The position numbers and the translations under genes were made by a program. This document shows positions 14,952-23,331 of a stretch of DNA of 49,667 nt, piece after piece. How positions within the stretch are numbered: position 1 is the first letter of the stretch; each line of letters opens with the position of its first letter. Location: contig JAFRCE010000014.1 in the NCBI GenBank assembly GCA_017404505.1, forward strand, positions 1 through 49,667, given 5' to 3'. The notes beneath the pieces are model-generated. The model saw nothing but the letters and a program-made list of their open reading frames with translations. It searched no databases and was not told the origin of the DNA. Origin of the DNA: Solobacterium sp. Its GTDB lineage: Bacteria > Bacillota_I > Bacilli_A > Erysipelotrichales > Erysipelotrichaceae.

Positions 14952-15784
14952 AAACAGGTGTTATTGATGTCGGCGGCGGACTGCGCGGTGCTTACGGCGC
15001 GGGTGTTTTTGATTTCTGCATGGATCTGAAGATCCATTTTGATTATTGCATCGGAGTATCGGCCGGCAGTGCCAATATCATTTCCTTTCTTGCCAACCAG
15101 AAGGGAAGAAACCATACTTTCTATACCGAGTTTTCCTTCCGCAAGGAATACATGAGTCTGCACAATTATCTGAAAGATCATAATTACGTGGACCTTGAAT
15201 ACATCTTCGGCGAACTGTCCAACTCGGACGGGGAATTTCCTCTGGATTATCCGGCTGCCGCGGCCAGTTATGTACCATTTAATATCGTGGCAACCAATGC
15301 TCTGAACGGCCAGGCGCATTATTTCGACATGTCTGACATCGAACAGGACGATTATGACGCGATCAAGGCTTCCAGTTGTGTGCCGGCTGTCAACAAACCG
15401 TTTTTTGTTAACGGGATTCCGTATTACGACGGTGGCATTTCCGATCCGATTCCGATTGTCAAATGCTTTGAAGAAGGATGCGACAAGGTTGTGCTGATCC
15501 TGACCAGACCAAGAGATTACCAGCGCACACCTCAGAAGGACGAAGTGATCGCCCGTCTGATCGCGGAGGAGTATCCGCATGCGGCCATGGCTTTGCGCAA
15601 CCGGGCGGAGATGTACAATACCGAACTCGCGCTGGCCAAGGAATATGAAAAAACCGGCCGGGTACTGATCGTCGCACCGGATGACATCGGCGGCATGCGT
15701 ACGCTGACCAAGGATAAATCAGCCATCGAAGAACTTTATCTGAAAGGCTTCCACGATGGTGAGAAGATAATGGATTTCATGTAA
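14948..15784 (+). CDS. Patatin-like phospholipase
   Basis: 278 residues, no signal peptide, so probably cytoplasmic or membrane-peripheral. Patatin-fold motifs in order: oxyanion loop DVGGGLRGAYGAGV, nucleophile GVSAGSAN (Ser38), and the catalytic aspartate in YYDGGISDP. Such serine/aspartate lipases cleave acyl groups from phospholipids or other lipids. Its 4-base overlap (ATGA) with the upstream gene indicates coupled translation. A hairpin with T-run overlaps its stop codon, which should reduce expression of the downstream Nudix gene. Confidence 0.92.
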   Translation: MKTGVIDVGGGLRGAYGAGVFDFCMDLKIHFDYCIGVSAGSANIISFLANQKGRNHTFYTEFSFRKEYMSLHNYLKDHNYVDLEYIFGELSNSDGEFPLDYPAAAASYVPFNIVATNALNGQAHYFDMSDIEQDDYDAIKASSCVPAVNKPFFVNGIPYYDGGISDPIPIVKCFEEGCDKVVLILTRPRDYQRTPQKDEVIARLIAEEYPHAAMALRNRAEMYNTELALAKEYEKTGRVLIVAPDDIGGMRTLTKDKSAIEELYLKGFHDGEKIMDFM

Positions 15785-15799
15785 GGAAATCCATTTTTT
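15770..15799 (+). terminator. terminator or attenuator over the patatin stop
   Basis: ATGGATTTC (15770-15778) pairs with GAAATCCAT (15786-15794) followed by six T. The stop TAA (15782-15784) lies in the loop and the next gene's GGAGG follows at once, so read-through must feed the Nudix-radical SAM-YbaK genes unless an unseen promoter exists. Confidence 0.7.
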
Positions 15800-15808
15800 G
15801 GAGGAAAT

Positions 15809-16387
15809 ATGAACCTGAAAGAAGAACTGGAACAATACGAGCCGTTCAATGAACAGGAAGAAAAAGACCGGGAAGTGATCCTGAAATGGCTCGCCATGGA
15901 TCCCGACACGTTATATACCAGGGCCAATACGGCAGCCCATCTGACTGCTTCCGCCTGGGTCGTCAATCCGGCGAAGACAAAAGTACTGATGGCTTACCAT
16001 AATATATATGACTCGTGGGCATGGCTGGGCGGCCACGCGGACGGCAACGAGGATCTTCTTCAGGTGGCAATGAAGGAAGTCCGCGAGGAAAGCGGCATCC
16101 GGGAAGTGCGTCCGCTCAGTGAAAGCGTTTTTTCCATTGAGGCTCTGTGCGTCGACGGACATGTGAAAAAGGGAGAATACGTATCGTCGCATATTCACCT
16201 CAATATCACGTATCTTCTCGAAGCGGATCCTGAGCAGCCTCTGCATCATAAAGCGGATGAAAACAAGGCGGCTGCCTGGTTTGACCTCGAAGAGGTCTAT
16301 GAAAAAAGCAGTGAACCATGGTTTACAGAACATATCTACCGCAAGCTCAATGAGAAACTGATTAAACGATATGGAAGAAAGATATAA
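15809..16387 (+). CDS. Nudix hydrolase
   Basis: 192 residues. The Nudix box is at residues 75-97: G75, E81, then KEVREESGI (Lys89 replaces the usual Arg, the metal-binding glutamates at 93 and 94 are intact). These enzymes hydrolyse nucleoside diphosphate linked to another moiety; the substrate is not predictable. GGAGG is upstream of ATG 15809. Its last 17 bases overlap the start of the radical SAM gene. Confidence 0.9.
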   Translation: MNLKEELEQYEPFNEQEEKDREVILKWLAMDPDTLYTRANTAAHLTASAWVVNPAKTKVLMAYHNIYDSWAWLGGHADGNEDLLQVAMKEVREESGIREVRPLSESVFSIEALCVDGHVKKGEYVSSHIHLNITYLLEADPEQPLHHKADENKAAAWFDLEEVYEKSSEPWFTEHIYRKLNEKLIKRYGRKI

Positions 16388-17288
16388 CTCATTTGCCGGC
16401 TGGTGCCGAAGAACTTACGGTCGCCATCTTTATCGGATCGCGCTTGACGCCGGAATGACATGTCCGAACCGGGACGGAACGCTGGACAGCCGCGGCTGTG
16501 CCTTCTGTGCCGGCGGATCCGGTGATTTCGCGGTTTCCTATACCGGCGCAAAGCTGTCTCATGAAGATCTGAAGGTTTCTGGAGCCAAAGGAAAAGAAGG
16601 GGACTATATTGCCTATTTCCAGTCCTATTCCAACACCTATGCCGAGCCTGAACGGCTGCGCGCTCTTTATACGGCCGCGCTTTGTGATCCGCTGTTCGCG
16701 GGTCTTTCCATCGCCACAAGACCGGACTGTTTTTCCGAAGAAATCTATGACCTTCTGGCGGAACTGAAAAACACTTACAAAGAGAAATTCATCTGGATCG
16801 AACTGGGTCTGCAGAGCGCAAACGAAGAAAGCGCTGTGCGCATGCGGCGCGGTTACCCGCTTTCCGTGTATGAGAACTGCATGAGCCGGCTGCATGCCCT
16901 GCAGATTCCCGTCATCACCCATATGATCATCGGTCTGCCACAAGAGGATATCAGTGATTATCTGAATACGATCCATTATCTGAATGAGACCGGCATCAGC
17001 GGCATCAAGATCCATCTGCTTCATTTCCTGCGGGGAACCGACTTTGGCAGGGAATACGAAGAAGGTCATATCAGGGAGCTGAGCATGGAAGAATACGTGC
17101 AGGCTGTTGCCTTGTGTCTTGCCCATCTGGATCCGGACACTGTCATTCACCGGTTGACCGGGGACGGCAGCGGTGAAATACTGCTGGGACCGCGCTGGAG
17201 CCGGAATAAGAAACAGGTGCTGAACGCGATTCGCCACGAAATGAAAATGAAAGGATATGTACAGGGCTGTCTTTATGAACAGAAATGA
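16371..17288 (+). CDS. Radical SAM protein, YhcC/TIGR01212 type
   Basis: 305 residues. RRTYGRHLYRIALDAGMTCP, NRDGTLDSRGCAFC and FQSYSNTYA are hallmarks of the YhcC (TIGR01212) group. Cys31, Cys43 and Cys46 would bind the 4Fe-4S cluster that cleaves S-adenosylmethionine. The function of the group is unclear. The start lies inside the end of the Nudix gene without a clear ribosome-binding site, so coupled translation is likely. Confidence 0.9.
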   Translation: MEERYNSFAGWCRRTYGRHLYRIALDAGMTCPNRDGTLDSRGCAFCAGGSGDFAVSYTGAKLSHEDLKVSGAKGKEGDYIAYFQSYSNTYAEPERLRALYTAALCDPLFAGLSIATRPDCFSEEIYDLLAELKNTYKEKFIWIELGLQSANEESAVRMRRGYPLSVYENCMSRLHALQIPVITHMIIGLPQEDISDYLNTIHYLNETGISGIKIHLLHFLRGTDFGREYEEGHIRELSMEEYVQAVALCLAHLDPDTVIHRLTGDGSGEILLGPRWSRNKKQVLNAIRHEMKMKGYVQGCLYEQK

Positions 17289-17769
17289 AGTGCTGAAACT
17301 GCTCGATAAAAAGAAAATCAGTTACCGCTGTGTTGAGCATCCGGCGGTTTACACCATGGAACAGATGCATGCCCTGCATCTGGAAGGGGATAACTGGATC
17401 GCAAAAAATCTGTTTCTCCGCGATGACAAAAAGAAAAATTATTACCTGGTCAGTATCGGTACCGACGATACCGTGAATCTGAAAAGCCTGCGGCAGGTGA
17501 TCGGTTCGCGGCCGCTGTCCTTCGCGTCTGATCAGGATCTGCAGAAACTTCTGAAGCTGGAAAAGGGAAGCGTGACACCGCTTGGTATATTAAATGATGA
17601 AACGTGCACCGTTCATTTTCTCGCCGACATGCGCTTTCATAAGCAGCTGATCGGCGTGCATCCGCTTGAGAATACAGCCACGGTATGGCTGCCGACGGAA
17701 GACCTGATGGAACTGCTGAAGGAGCACGGAAATCCGGTTCAGTTTATCCAGGTCCAGCAGATTCTCTGA
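17275..17769 (+). CDS. YbaK/ProX-type aminoacyl-tRNA deacylase domain protein
   Basis: 164 residues forming a single YbaK/aminoacyl-tRNA synthetase-associated domain: YRCVEHPAVYTMEQM at the start, AKNLFLRDDKKKNYYLV, SRPLSFASDQDLQKLL, GSVTPLGILND and HPLENTATVWL. This matches stand-alone prolyl-tRNA editing proteins of the PrdX/ProX type, which remove mischarged alanine or cysteine from tRNA-Pro. ATG 17275 is preferred (AGGG eight bases upstream) over the in-frame ATG 17257. It overlaps the end of the radical SAM gene by 14 bases and is last in the unit. Confidence 0.9.
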   Translation: MNRNEVLKLLDKKKISYRCVEHPAVYTMEQMHALHLEGDNWIAKNLFLRDDKKKNYYLVSIGTDDTVNLKSLRQVIGSRPLSFASDQDLQKLLKLEKGSVTPLGILNDETCTVHFLADMRFHKQLIGVHPLENTATVWLPTEDLMELLKEHGNPVQFIQVQQIL

Positions 17770-17807
17770 GCATGGCATTTCAAAAGACAACTGCGGTTTT
17801 GCCGAAT

Positions 17808-17813
17808 TATAAT
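17808..17813 (+). promoter_or_regulatory. -10 of the aldo/keto reductase-larC unit
   Basis: Perfect TATAAT; the -35 at 17785-17790 (AGACAA, 17-base spacing) is weak. GGAGGAG precedes ATG 17843. Confidence 0.55.
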
Positions 17814-17842
17814 AATAAAGGAAAAAAGGAGGAGTTGTAGTT

Positions 17843-18970
17843 ATGAAAGAGTTTTTTGGCACCAGAATTCCGAAGCTGGGATTCGGAATGATGCGTCTTC
17901 CGCGTCTGGAGGACGGCACAACGATCGACATCGAGCAGACGAAAGTCATGGTCGACAAATTCATGGAAGCAGGTCTGATCTATGTGGATACAGCCTATGT
18001 CTATAACGGATCGGAAGAAGCAGTCAAAAAAGCACTGGTGGAAAGATATCCGCGCGACAGTTATTTCCTGACATCCAAACTGAACGCCGGAAACTGGGCC
18101 GCCAAAAATGAAGAAGAAGCGAAGAAGCAGCTGCAGATCTCTCTGGAGAGAACCGGAGCAGGCTATCTTGATTTCTATCTTCTGCACGCTCTGTCCAAGG
18201 ACAATGTAGATAATTATGAAAAGTATGGCATCTGGGAATATGTCAGGGAAGCCAAGGAAAAGGGTCTGATCAGACACTATGGCTTCTCGTTCCATGATTC
18301 ACCGGAACTTCTCGATGAAATCCTGACAAAGCATCCGGATGCGGAATTTGTCCAGCTGCAGCTAAACTATGCCGACTGGGAGAATCCGTCCGTACAGTCC
18401 CGCGGCTGCTATGAAGTATGTGTGAAGCACAACAAGCCGGTCGTTGTCATGGAACCGGTCAAGGGCGGCACGCTGGCCAATCCGCCGCAGGCTGTTCAGG
18501 ATCTGTTCAAGGCAGCGGAGCCGGACATGTCGGTTCCTTCCTGGGCGATCCGTTTCGCAGCCAGCCTGGAAAACGTCATGGTCGTTCTGAGCGGCATGTC
18601 CAACATCGCCCAGATCGAAGACAACATTTCCTACATGAAAGACTTCAAACCGCTGGATGAAAAAGAACAGGCTGTTATCAAAGAGGCACAGAATATTCTG
18701 GCATCCATCGAACAGATTCCGTGTACCGCCTGCCATTACTGCACAGACGGTTGCCCGATGCAGATCAAGATTCCGGATTTCTTCAATGCCATGAACAGAA
18801 ACCTGGTCTTCGGCCAGTTTGAAGACGCCAAAAAGCGCACCGCCAACCTGATTGCTGGCGGCAGCGGCAAACCGAGCGACTGCATCCACTGCCTGCAGTG
18901 TGAAGATGCCTGCCCGCAGCATATCCACATCACCGAATGGCTGGAGAAAATCGCGGCAACTCTCGAATAA
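17843..18970 (+). CDS. Aldo/keto reductase with C-terminal 4Fe-4S domain
   Basis: 375 residues. The N-terminal TIM barrel (about 1-285) has the AKR residues Asp and Tyr in DTAYVYNGSEE, Lys in LTSKLN and His in FYLLHALS. The C-terminal part carries two cysteine clusters, CTACHYCTDGCP and CIHCLQCEDACP, predicted to hold two 4Fe-4S clusters. This subfamily is common in anaerobes and is annotated as an Fe-S oxidoreductase of the AKR superfamily; the electron partner and substrate are unknown. It is the first gene of a two-gene unit with larC (14 bases apart). Confidence 0.92.
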   Translation: MKEFFGTRIPKLGFGMMRLPRLEDGTTIDIEQTKVMVDKFMEAGLIYVDTAYVYNGSEEAVKKALVERYPRDSYFLTSKLNAGNWAAKNEEEAKKQLQISLERTGAGYLDFYLLHALSKDNVDNYEKYGIWEYVREAKEKGLIRHYGFSFHDSPELLDEILTKHPDAEFVQLQLNYADWENPSVQSRGCYEVCVKHNKPVVVMEPVKGGTLANPPQAVQDLFKAAEPDMSVPSWAIRFAASLENVMVVLSGMSNIAQIEDNISYMKDFKPLDEKEQAVIKEAQNILASIEQIPCTACHYCTDGCPMQIKIPDFFNAMNRNLVFGQFEDAKKRTANLIAGGSGKPSDCIHCLQCEDACPQHIHITEWLEKIAATLE

Positions 18971-18984
18971 GGAAAGATCCAGAT

Positions 18985-20322
18985 ATGAAAGTACTTTATC
19001 TGGAATGCAAAATGGGCGCGGCCGGCGATATGCTGATGGCTGCCCTCAGTGAACTGACAGATCAGAAGGCCTTTCTGGAAAAAATGAAAGGCCTAGGTCT
19101 GGAAGGCCTGGAAATTCAGGCGGAACCGTCCGTAAAGTGCGGCATTCACGGCACGCACATGAAAGTGACGGTCAGCGGCGAAGAAGAAACAAGTGAAGAC
19201 GTCCATGCCCATGAACATCATCATGATCATGAACATGAGCACGATCATCACGACCATGATCATGAACACACGTATGAACATCATCATGAGCACGAGCACC
19301 ATCATGACCATGACCACGAACATGAACACCACCATGACCACGATCACGAGCATCACCATGATCACGATCATGACCATCATCACCATCATGTGCATCGTCA
19401 CATGAGTGACATCGAGACGATCATAAACGGGCTGCATGCGTCTGAACAGGTCAGAAGTAACGCATTGGCAGTTTACCGGCTGATCGCCGAAGCGGAAAGC
19501 CATGCCCATGATATGCCGGTTGAAGAGATTCATTTCCACGAAGTCGGCACGATGGACGCAATCGCTGATGTCGTCGGTGTCTGCACGCTGATGGAAATGA
19601 TCGGCGCGGACCGGATCTATGCTTCACCGGTAGCGACCGGCAGCGGCATGGTCAGATGCGCGCATGGCATTCTTCCGGTACCGGCTCCGGCCACGGCGTA
19701 TCTTCTGCAGGGTATACCGAGCTATGCCGGTATCGTGGAAGGGGAACTTTGCACACCGACCGGCGCGGCTCTGCTGAAACATTTCGTAACGTCCTTCGAA
19801 AAGCAGCCGGTCATGAGAACGGAAAAGATCGGCTACGGAATGGGCTTCAAGGATTTCCCGGCAGCCAACTGTGTCCGTGCCTTCCTCGGCGAAGCGGAAG
19901 AAGACGGTGAAGTGGTGGAACTGGTATGCAACATCGACGATCAGTCAGCCGAAGAAATCGGCTTTGCAGTCGATGAACTGTTCGCGGCCGGTGCTCTTGA
20001 CGTCTATTGCACACCGGTGAACATGAAGAAAAACCGCCCCGGCATTGTCTTTACCTGCATGTGCCGGAACGATCAGAAGGAAACGATGCTGAGACTGATG
20101 TTCAAGCATCTTGCCACCCTTGGTATCCGTGAGTATACGTGCCGCCGGCATTCGCTCAGCCGTTCCCTTGAAACGGTGGAAACCGAATTCGGTCCGGTAC
20201 GGATCAAGAAAAGTGAGGGGTATGGCGCTGTCCGGGCCAAATATGAATATGAAGACCTGGCGGAAATTGCCCGGCGTGAAAATCTGAGTGTGGCAGCTGT
20301 CCGGGCCAGACTGAAAAAATAA
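18985..20322 (+). CDS. larC: LarC, nickel-pincer cofactor insertion protein, with long His tract
   Basis: 445 residues. LarC inserts nickel into the pincer nucleotide cofactor of lactate racemase and related LarA enzymes, using CTP. LYLECKMGAAGDMLMAAL, HFHEVGTMDAIADVVG, SPVATGSGMVRCAHG, PVPAPATAYLL and TPTGAALL are family motifs. The C-terminal LarC2 part (FAAGALDVYCTPVNMKKNRP) is in the same frame, unlike species that make it by ribosomal frameshifting. Residues 74-139 contain about 40 histidines mixed with Asp and Glu, far longer than usual; it probably binds or stores nickel. The start is ATG 18985 after AAGGAAAG. No larA, larB or larE is in the window; their products would have to come from elsewhere. 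Confidence 0.95.
   Translation: MKVLYLECKMGAAGDMLMAALSELTDQKAFLEKMKGLGLEGLEIQAEPSVKCGIHGTHMKVTVSGEEETSEDVHAHEHHHDHEHEHDHHDHDHEHTYEHHHEHEHHHDHDHEHEHHHDHDHEHHHDHDHDHHHHHVHRHMSDIETIINGLHASEQVRSNALAVYRLIAEAESHAHDMPVEEIHFHEVGTMDAIADVVGVCTLMEMIGADRIYASPVATGSGMVRCAHGILPVPAPATAYLLQGIPSYAGIVEGELCTPTGAALLKHFVTSFEKQPVMRTEKIGYGMGFKDFPAANCVRAFLGEAEEDGEVVELVCNIDDQSAEEIGFAVDELFAAGALDVYCTPVNMKKNRPGIVFTCMCRNDQKETMLRLMFKHLATLGIREYTCRRHSLSRSLETVETEFGPVRIKKSEGYGAVRAKYEYEDLAEIARRENLSVAAVRARLKK
19204..19401 (+). repeat. His/Asp/Glu codon repeat inside larC
   Basis: About 66 codons built from near-repeats of CAT/CAC with GAC/GAT/GAA, including three related blocks of the type EHHHDHDHEHEHHHDHDHEH. The low-complexity DNA favours length variation by slippage. 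Confidence 0.9.
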
Positions 20323-20335
20323 GGAACAATGGAAA

Positions 20336-20375
20336 GCAGATGGATTTGATCATTTGTCAAAAACATCTGTTTTTC
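20336..20375 (+). terminator. probable larC terminator
   Basis: CAGATG (20337-20342) can pair with CATCTG (near 20365-20370) across an A/T-rich loop, followed by TTTTTC. The long loop makes it a weak case. Confidence 0.5.
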
Positions 20376-20472
20376 TTTTGGTGACGAAAAAGCGGCAGAA
20401 AACACGATTGTAAATATCCATTATTTTTTTCAGAAAGTTCTTCCCAAAGGTGTAAAAAATGTGAAAAAACTA

Positions 20473-20501
20473 TTGTTTAAAAAGATGGCTATGAATATAA
20501 T
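20473..20501 (+). promoter_or_regulatory. promoter of oligopeptide importer 1
   Basis: TTGTTT (20473-20478), 17 bases, perfect TATAAT (20496-20501). The leader holds a hairpin: GGAGTTT (20515-20521) with AAACTCC (20529-20535). Confidence 0.75.
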
Positions 20502-20560
20502 TCTAATTATAGTTGGAGTTTTTGCAGGAAACTCCGGCTGGAAAAAAGAGAGGGAAAAAA

Positions 20561-22195
20561 ATGAACAAGAAGTTATTGGTTTCTGCTCTGAGTTCCGTTC
20601 TCGCTCTGTCTGCATTAGCTGGATGCTCCAATCCGACAGCTAACACAGGCGGCGGCGAACCGACACAGGGCGAACAGACACTGCGCTTCGGTCTGAGCGG
20701 ATTCGAAGGCGTGTTTGATCCGATTCTGTCCGACAACGTTTATGACAGCTATGTTTGCTCCTTGATCTTCGAAGGTCTGATCACAAACGACCCGACAGGC
20801 GAAGTTGCTATGAAGCTGGCTGACCACGTTGATCTGTCTGAAGACAAACTGACCTACACCTTCACACTGAAGGATGGCATCAAGTTCTCTGATGGCACAC
20901 CGTGTACAGCAGAAGACGTTGCATTCACTTACAACACAATTAAAGAACCTGACTATGCAGGCCCGCGTACAGCTGTAGGTGCTGCTATTGCCGACATCAA
21001 GGTTATTGATGAAAAGACAATCGCATTCACAATGACAGATCCGTCTCCGGCAAACCTGCTGAACAACTTTACATACGGCATCATGTCCAAGGAACACTAT
21101 GCTCACAGCAGCTTCGAAGAGCTCGCTGCTCTGAACGACAAGCCGCTGGGCACAGGTCCGGTTGTTCTTGATGGCTGGGCTGCTAAGCAGTATGTCAGCA
21201 TGGTCAAGAATGAAAACTACTGGGATGCTGACAACGCTCTGAAGATCGACGGCGTTCTGTTCCAGAACGTTGAAGAAGATGCTATTCTCGCTGCTCTGCA
21301 GAATGGCGAAATCGACTTCTGCCAGCCGGCTGCTAAGGCTGAGAACGTTGAAGCTGTTGATGGCATGGACAATGCTCACCTGGTCAGCTACCTGGCTAAC
21401 GGTTACACATTCATGTGCTTCAACACAACAAGACCGACCCTGTCCGATGTCAAAGTCCGTCAGGCTCTGGTTTATGCATTAGACCGTCCGAGCTTCCTGC
21501 AGGCTGAATACGGTTCTGATCAGTTAGTTTCCTTAGGTATGTGCCCGATTTCTCCGACTTCCTGGGCTTATCCGGATGTCAGCGATCTGAACGCATATTC
21601 CTATGACCTCGAAAAGGCAGCTGCTCTGCTCGACGAAGCAGGCTGCGTTGACACAGATGGCGACGGTATCCGTGAAATGAACGGCGAACCGATGCACCTG
21701 CGTTGGCTGGTTTACCCGGAAGCTACATGGCCGGGAACACTGTCTGGTATGGCTTATGACTCCTGGAAGCAGATCGGCGTTGACCTCGAAATCGTTCAGA
21801 TGGACTTCAACACAGTCGCTGCTACAGCTATGGATGCTGAACCAGGTCAGAAAGATTTCGACATCTACACAATGGGCTTCTCTCTGAGCATCGACCCGGA
21901 TCCGACAGGCGGTCTGTTCGACGCTGACGCTTACAGCGCAGGCGGCTTCAACGCTTCTGGTTTCCGTGATGACAGATCTCAGGAACTCATCAAGATGGGT
22001 CTGACAGAATTCGATCAGGAAAAGCGTGCTGAAATCTACAAAGAATGGGCTGCTCGTCAGAACGAACTCGTTCCGACTCTGATCGTTGCTTACAGATCTG
22101 AAATCTGGGGCATCAACAACCGTGTACATGGTCTGGATGACATCGGTGTCTACACAGACTGGACACAGCTCATTTCCAAAGTTACACTTGACTGA
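20561..22195 (+). CDS. Oligopeptide-type ABC importer 1, substrate-binding lipoprotein
   Basis: 544 residues, SBP_bac_5 (OppA/DppA) family. The signal peptide MNKKLLVSALSSVLALSALA ends in lipobox LAGC with the lipidated cysteine at residue 22. Typical motifs are a YTFTLKDGIKFSDGTP strand, LGTGPVVLDGW, and VRQALVYALDRPSFL in the second lobe. The protein captures ligands outside the cell for the permease encoded downstream. Nickel-type members belong to the same family and larC lies upstream, so nickel uptake is an alternative I cannot exclude. Codon use is strongly biased (Thr mostly ACA, Ala mostly GCT), suggesting very high expression. The start is ATG 20561, after AGAGAGGG. Confidence 0.92.
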   Translation: MNKKLLVSALSSVLALSALAGCSNPTANTGGGEPTQGEQTLRFGLSGFEGVFDPILSDNVYDSYVCSLIFEGLITNDPTGEVAMKLADHVDLSEDKLTYTFTLKDGIKFSDGTPCTAEDVAFTYNTIKEPDYAGPRTAVGAAIADIKVIDEKTIAFTMTDPSPANLLNNFTYGIMSKEHYAHSSFEELAALNDKPLGTGPVVLDGWAAKQYVSMVKNENYWDADNALKIDGVLFQNVEEDAILAALQNGEIDFCQPAAKAENVEAVDGMDNAHLVSYLANGYTFMCFNTTRPTLSDVKVRQALVYALDRPSFLQAEYGSDQLVSLGMCPISPTSWAYPDVSDLNAYSYDLEKAAALLDEAGCVDTDGDGIREMNGEPMHLRWLVYPEATWPGTLSGMAYDSWKQIGVDLEIVQMDFNTVAATAMDAEPGQKDFDIYTMGFSLSIDPDPTGGLFDADAYSAGGFNASGFRDDRSQELIKMGLTEFDQEKRAEIYKEWAARQNELVPTLIVAYRSEIWGINNRVHGLDDIGVYTDWTQLISKVTLD

Positions 22196-22228
22196 TCAGT
22201 TTTAGCTGGTTAAAACCGTGTAATTAAC

Positions 22229-22268
22229 ATCGGCAGTGTTGTTCTGCTCAAGAAACAGCACTGCCGAT
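22229..22268 (+). terminator. intercistronic hairpin (SBP1 / permease)
   Basis: A 15-base stem (22229-22243 with 22254-22268; one G-U pair) is followed by a T-rich but broken tract. It is expected to attenuate or stabilise the mRNA so that the binding protein exceeds the permease. Confidence 0.75.
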
Positions 22269-22350
22269 TCATTGCTTTATTCATTTCTCAACATTTGCCA
22301 ATATATTTTGCATAACATTGAGAAAATATTTTGGAAAGGAATTGATTATT

Positions 22351-23316
22351 ATGAAAAACTATATAATCAGAAGACTCCTTCAGATCATTCCGGTATTCCT
22401 CGGCATTCTGTTTATTCTGTTCTTCATTGTAGACAAAGCACCGGGCGGTATCACATCCAACATTATGGACCCGAAAATGACGCCGGAACTGAAGGCTGCC
22501 CTGAAGGCGAAACTGGACCCTGATCTGCCATTCTATGTAAAGTTCTGGAACTGGCTGGTTGAGGCTGCCCACGGCAATTTCGGTTTCTCCCAGAAGCATT
22601 ACAGACCGGTACTCGATGTTATTAAAGACAATATTGGCTGTACATTTGCTTTATCACTGATCGCCATGATCTTCTCGATGCTGCTGGGTATTCCGGCCGG
22701 TATTATCAGTGCGACAAAACAGTATTCACACCTCGACAACTTCCTGACAGTATTCTCGCTGATTGGTCTGGCGTTCCCGACCTTCTTCCTGGGATTGCTG
22801 CTCCTGAAGGTTTTTGCCGTCGATCTGAAATGGCTGCCGTCGTTTGGCCTGAGTGATCCGAAACTTGCCAGTGCACCATTCTTTACACGTCTGGGTGACT
22901 ATGCTTATCATCTGATTCTTCCTTCTCTGGTACTTGGTCTCGCTGAAACAGCAAGCTTCATGCGTTACACACGTTCCAGTATGCTGGAAGTTATCCGTTC
23001 TGACTATATCCGTACAGCCCGTGCCAAGGGTCTGTCCGAAAAGGTCGTTATTTACAAGCATGCATTCCGCAATGCCATGATTCCGATCATCACACTGATT
23101 GGTTTCCGTATCCCAGGTCTGATTTCCGGTGCGGTTATGACAGAAACGATCTTCTCATTGCCGGGTGTCGGCAAACTCGCTGTTGAAGCGACAACCACCA
23201 GAAACTATCCGCTTCTGATCGGTATCAACGCCATGCTGACACTGACGACATTGTTCGCAACACTGGTCGCTGACCTGCTGTATGCGGCAGTCGACCCGCG
23301 TATTAAATATGATTAA
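22351..23316 (+). CDS. Importer 1 permease, OppB/DppB type
   Basis: 321 residues, six transmembrane helices. MKNYIIRRLLQIIPVFLGIL is the typical start. The EAA coupling motif is RTARAKGLSEKVVIYKHAFR, followed by NAMIPIITLIG and TIFSLPGVGKLAVEA. It pairs with the OppC-type permease immediately downstream. ATG 22351 has GGAAAGGA upstream; the earlier in-frame ATG at 22318 is less supported. Confidence 0.92.
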   Translation: MKNYIIRRLLQIIPVFLGILFILFFIVDKAPGGITSNIMDPKMTPELKAALKAKLDPDLPFYVKFWNWLVEAAHGNFGFSQKHYRPVLDVIKDNIGCTFALSLIAMIFSMLLGIPAGIISATKQYSHLDNFLTVFSLIGLAFPTFFLGLLLLKVFAVDLKWLPSFGLSDPKLASAPFFTRLGDYAYHLILPSLVLGLAETASFMRYTRSSMLEVIRSDYIRTARAKGLSEKVVIYKHAFRNAMIPIITLIGFRIPGLISGAVMTETIFSLPGVGKLAVEATTTRNYPLLIGINAMLTLTTLFATLVADLLYAAVDPRIKYD

Positions 23317-23331
23317 GGAGGTAGCTTACTT

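Noticed and set aside
19204..19401. Tandem repeats that might be mistaken for a CRISPR array or minisatellite
   Set aside because: The repeats are in-frame His/Asp/Glu codons of larC with no spacers.
19093..19539. Met/Val-rich antisense open frame over the larC His tract
   Set aside because: It is the reverse complement of the CAT/GAC repeats (ATG/GTC); no ribosome-binding site or promoter.
18985..20322. Programmed frameshift between LarC1 and LarC2
   Set aside because: Both halves are in one uninterrupted frame here, so no frameshift is needed.
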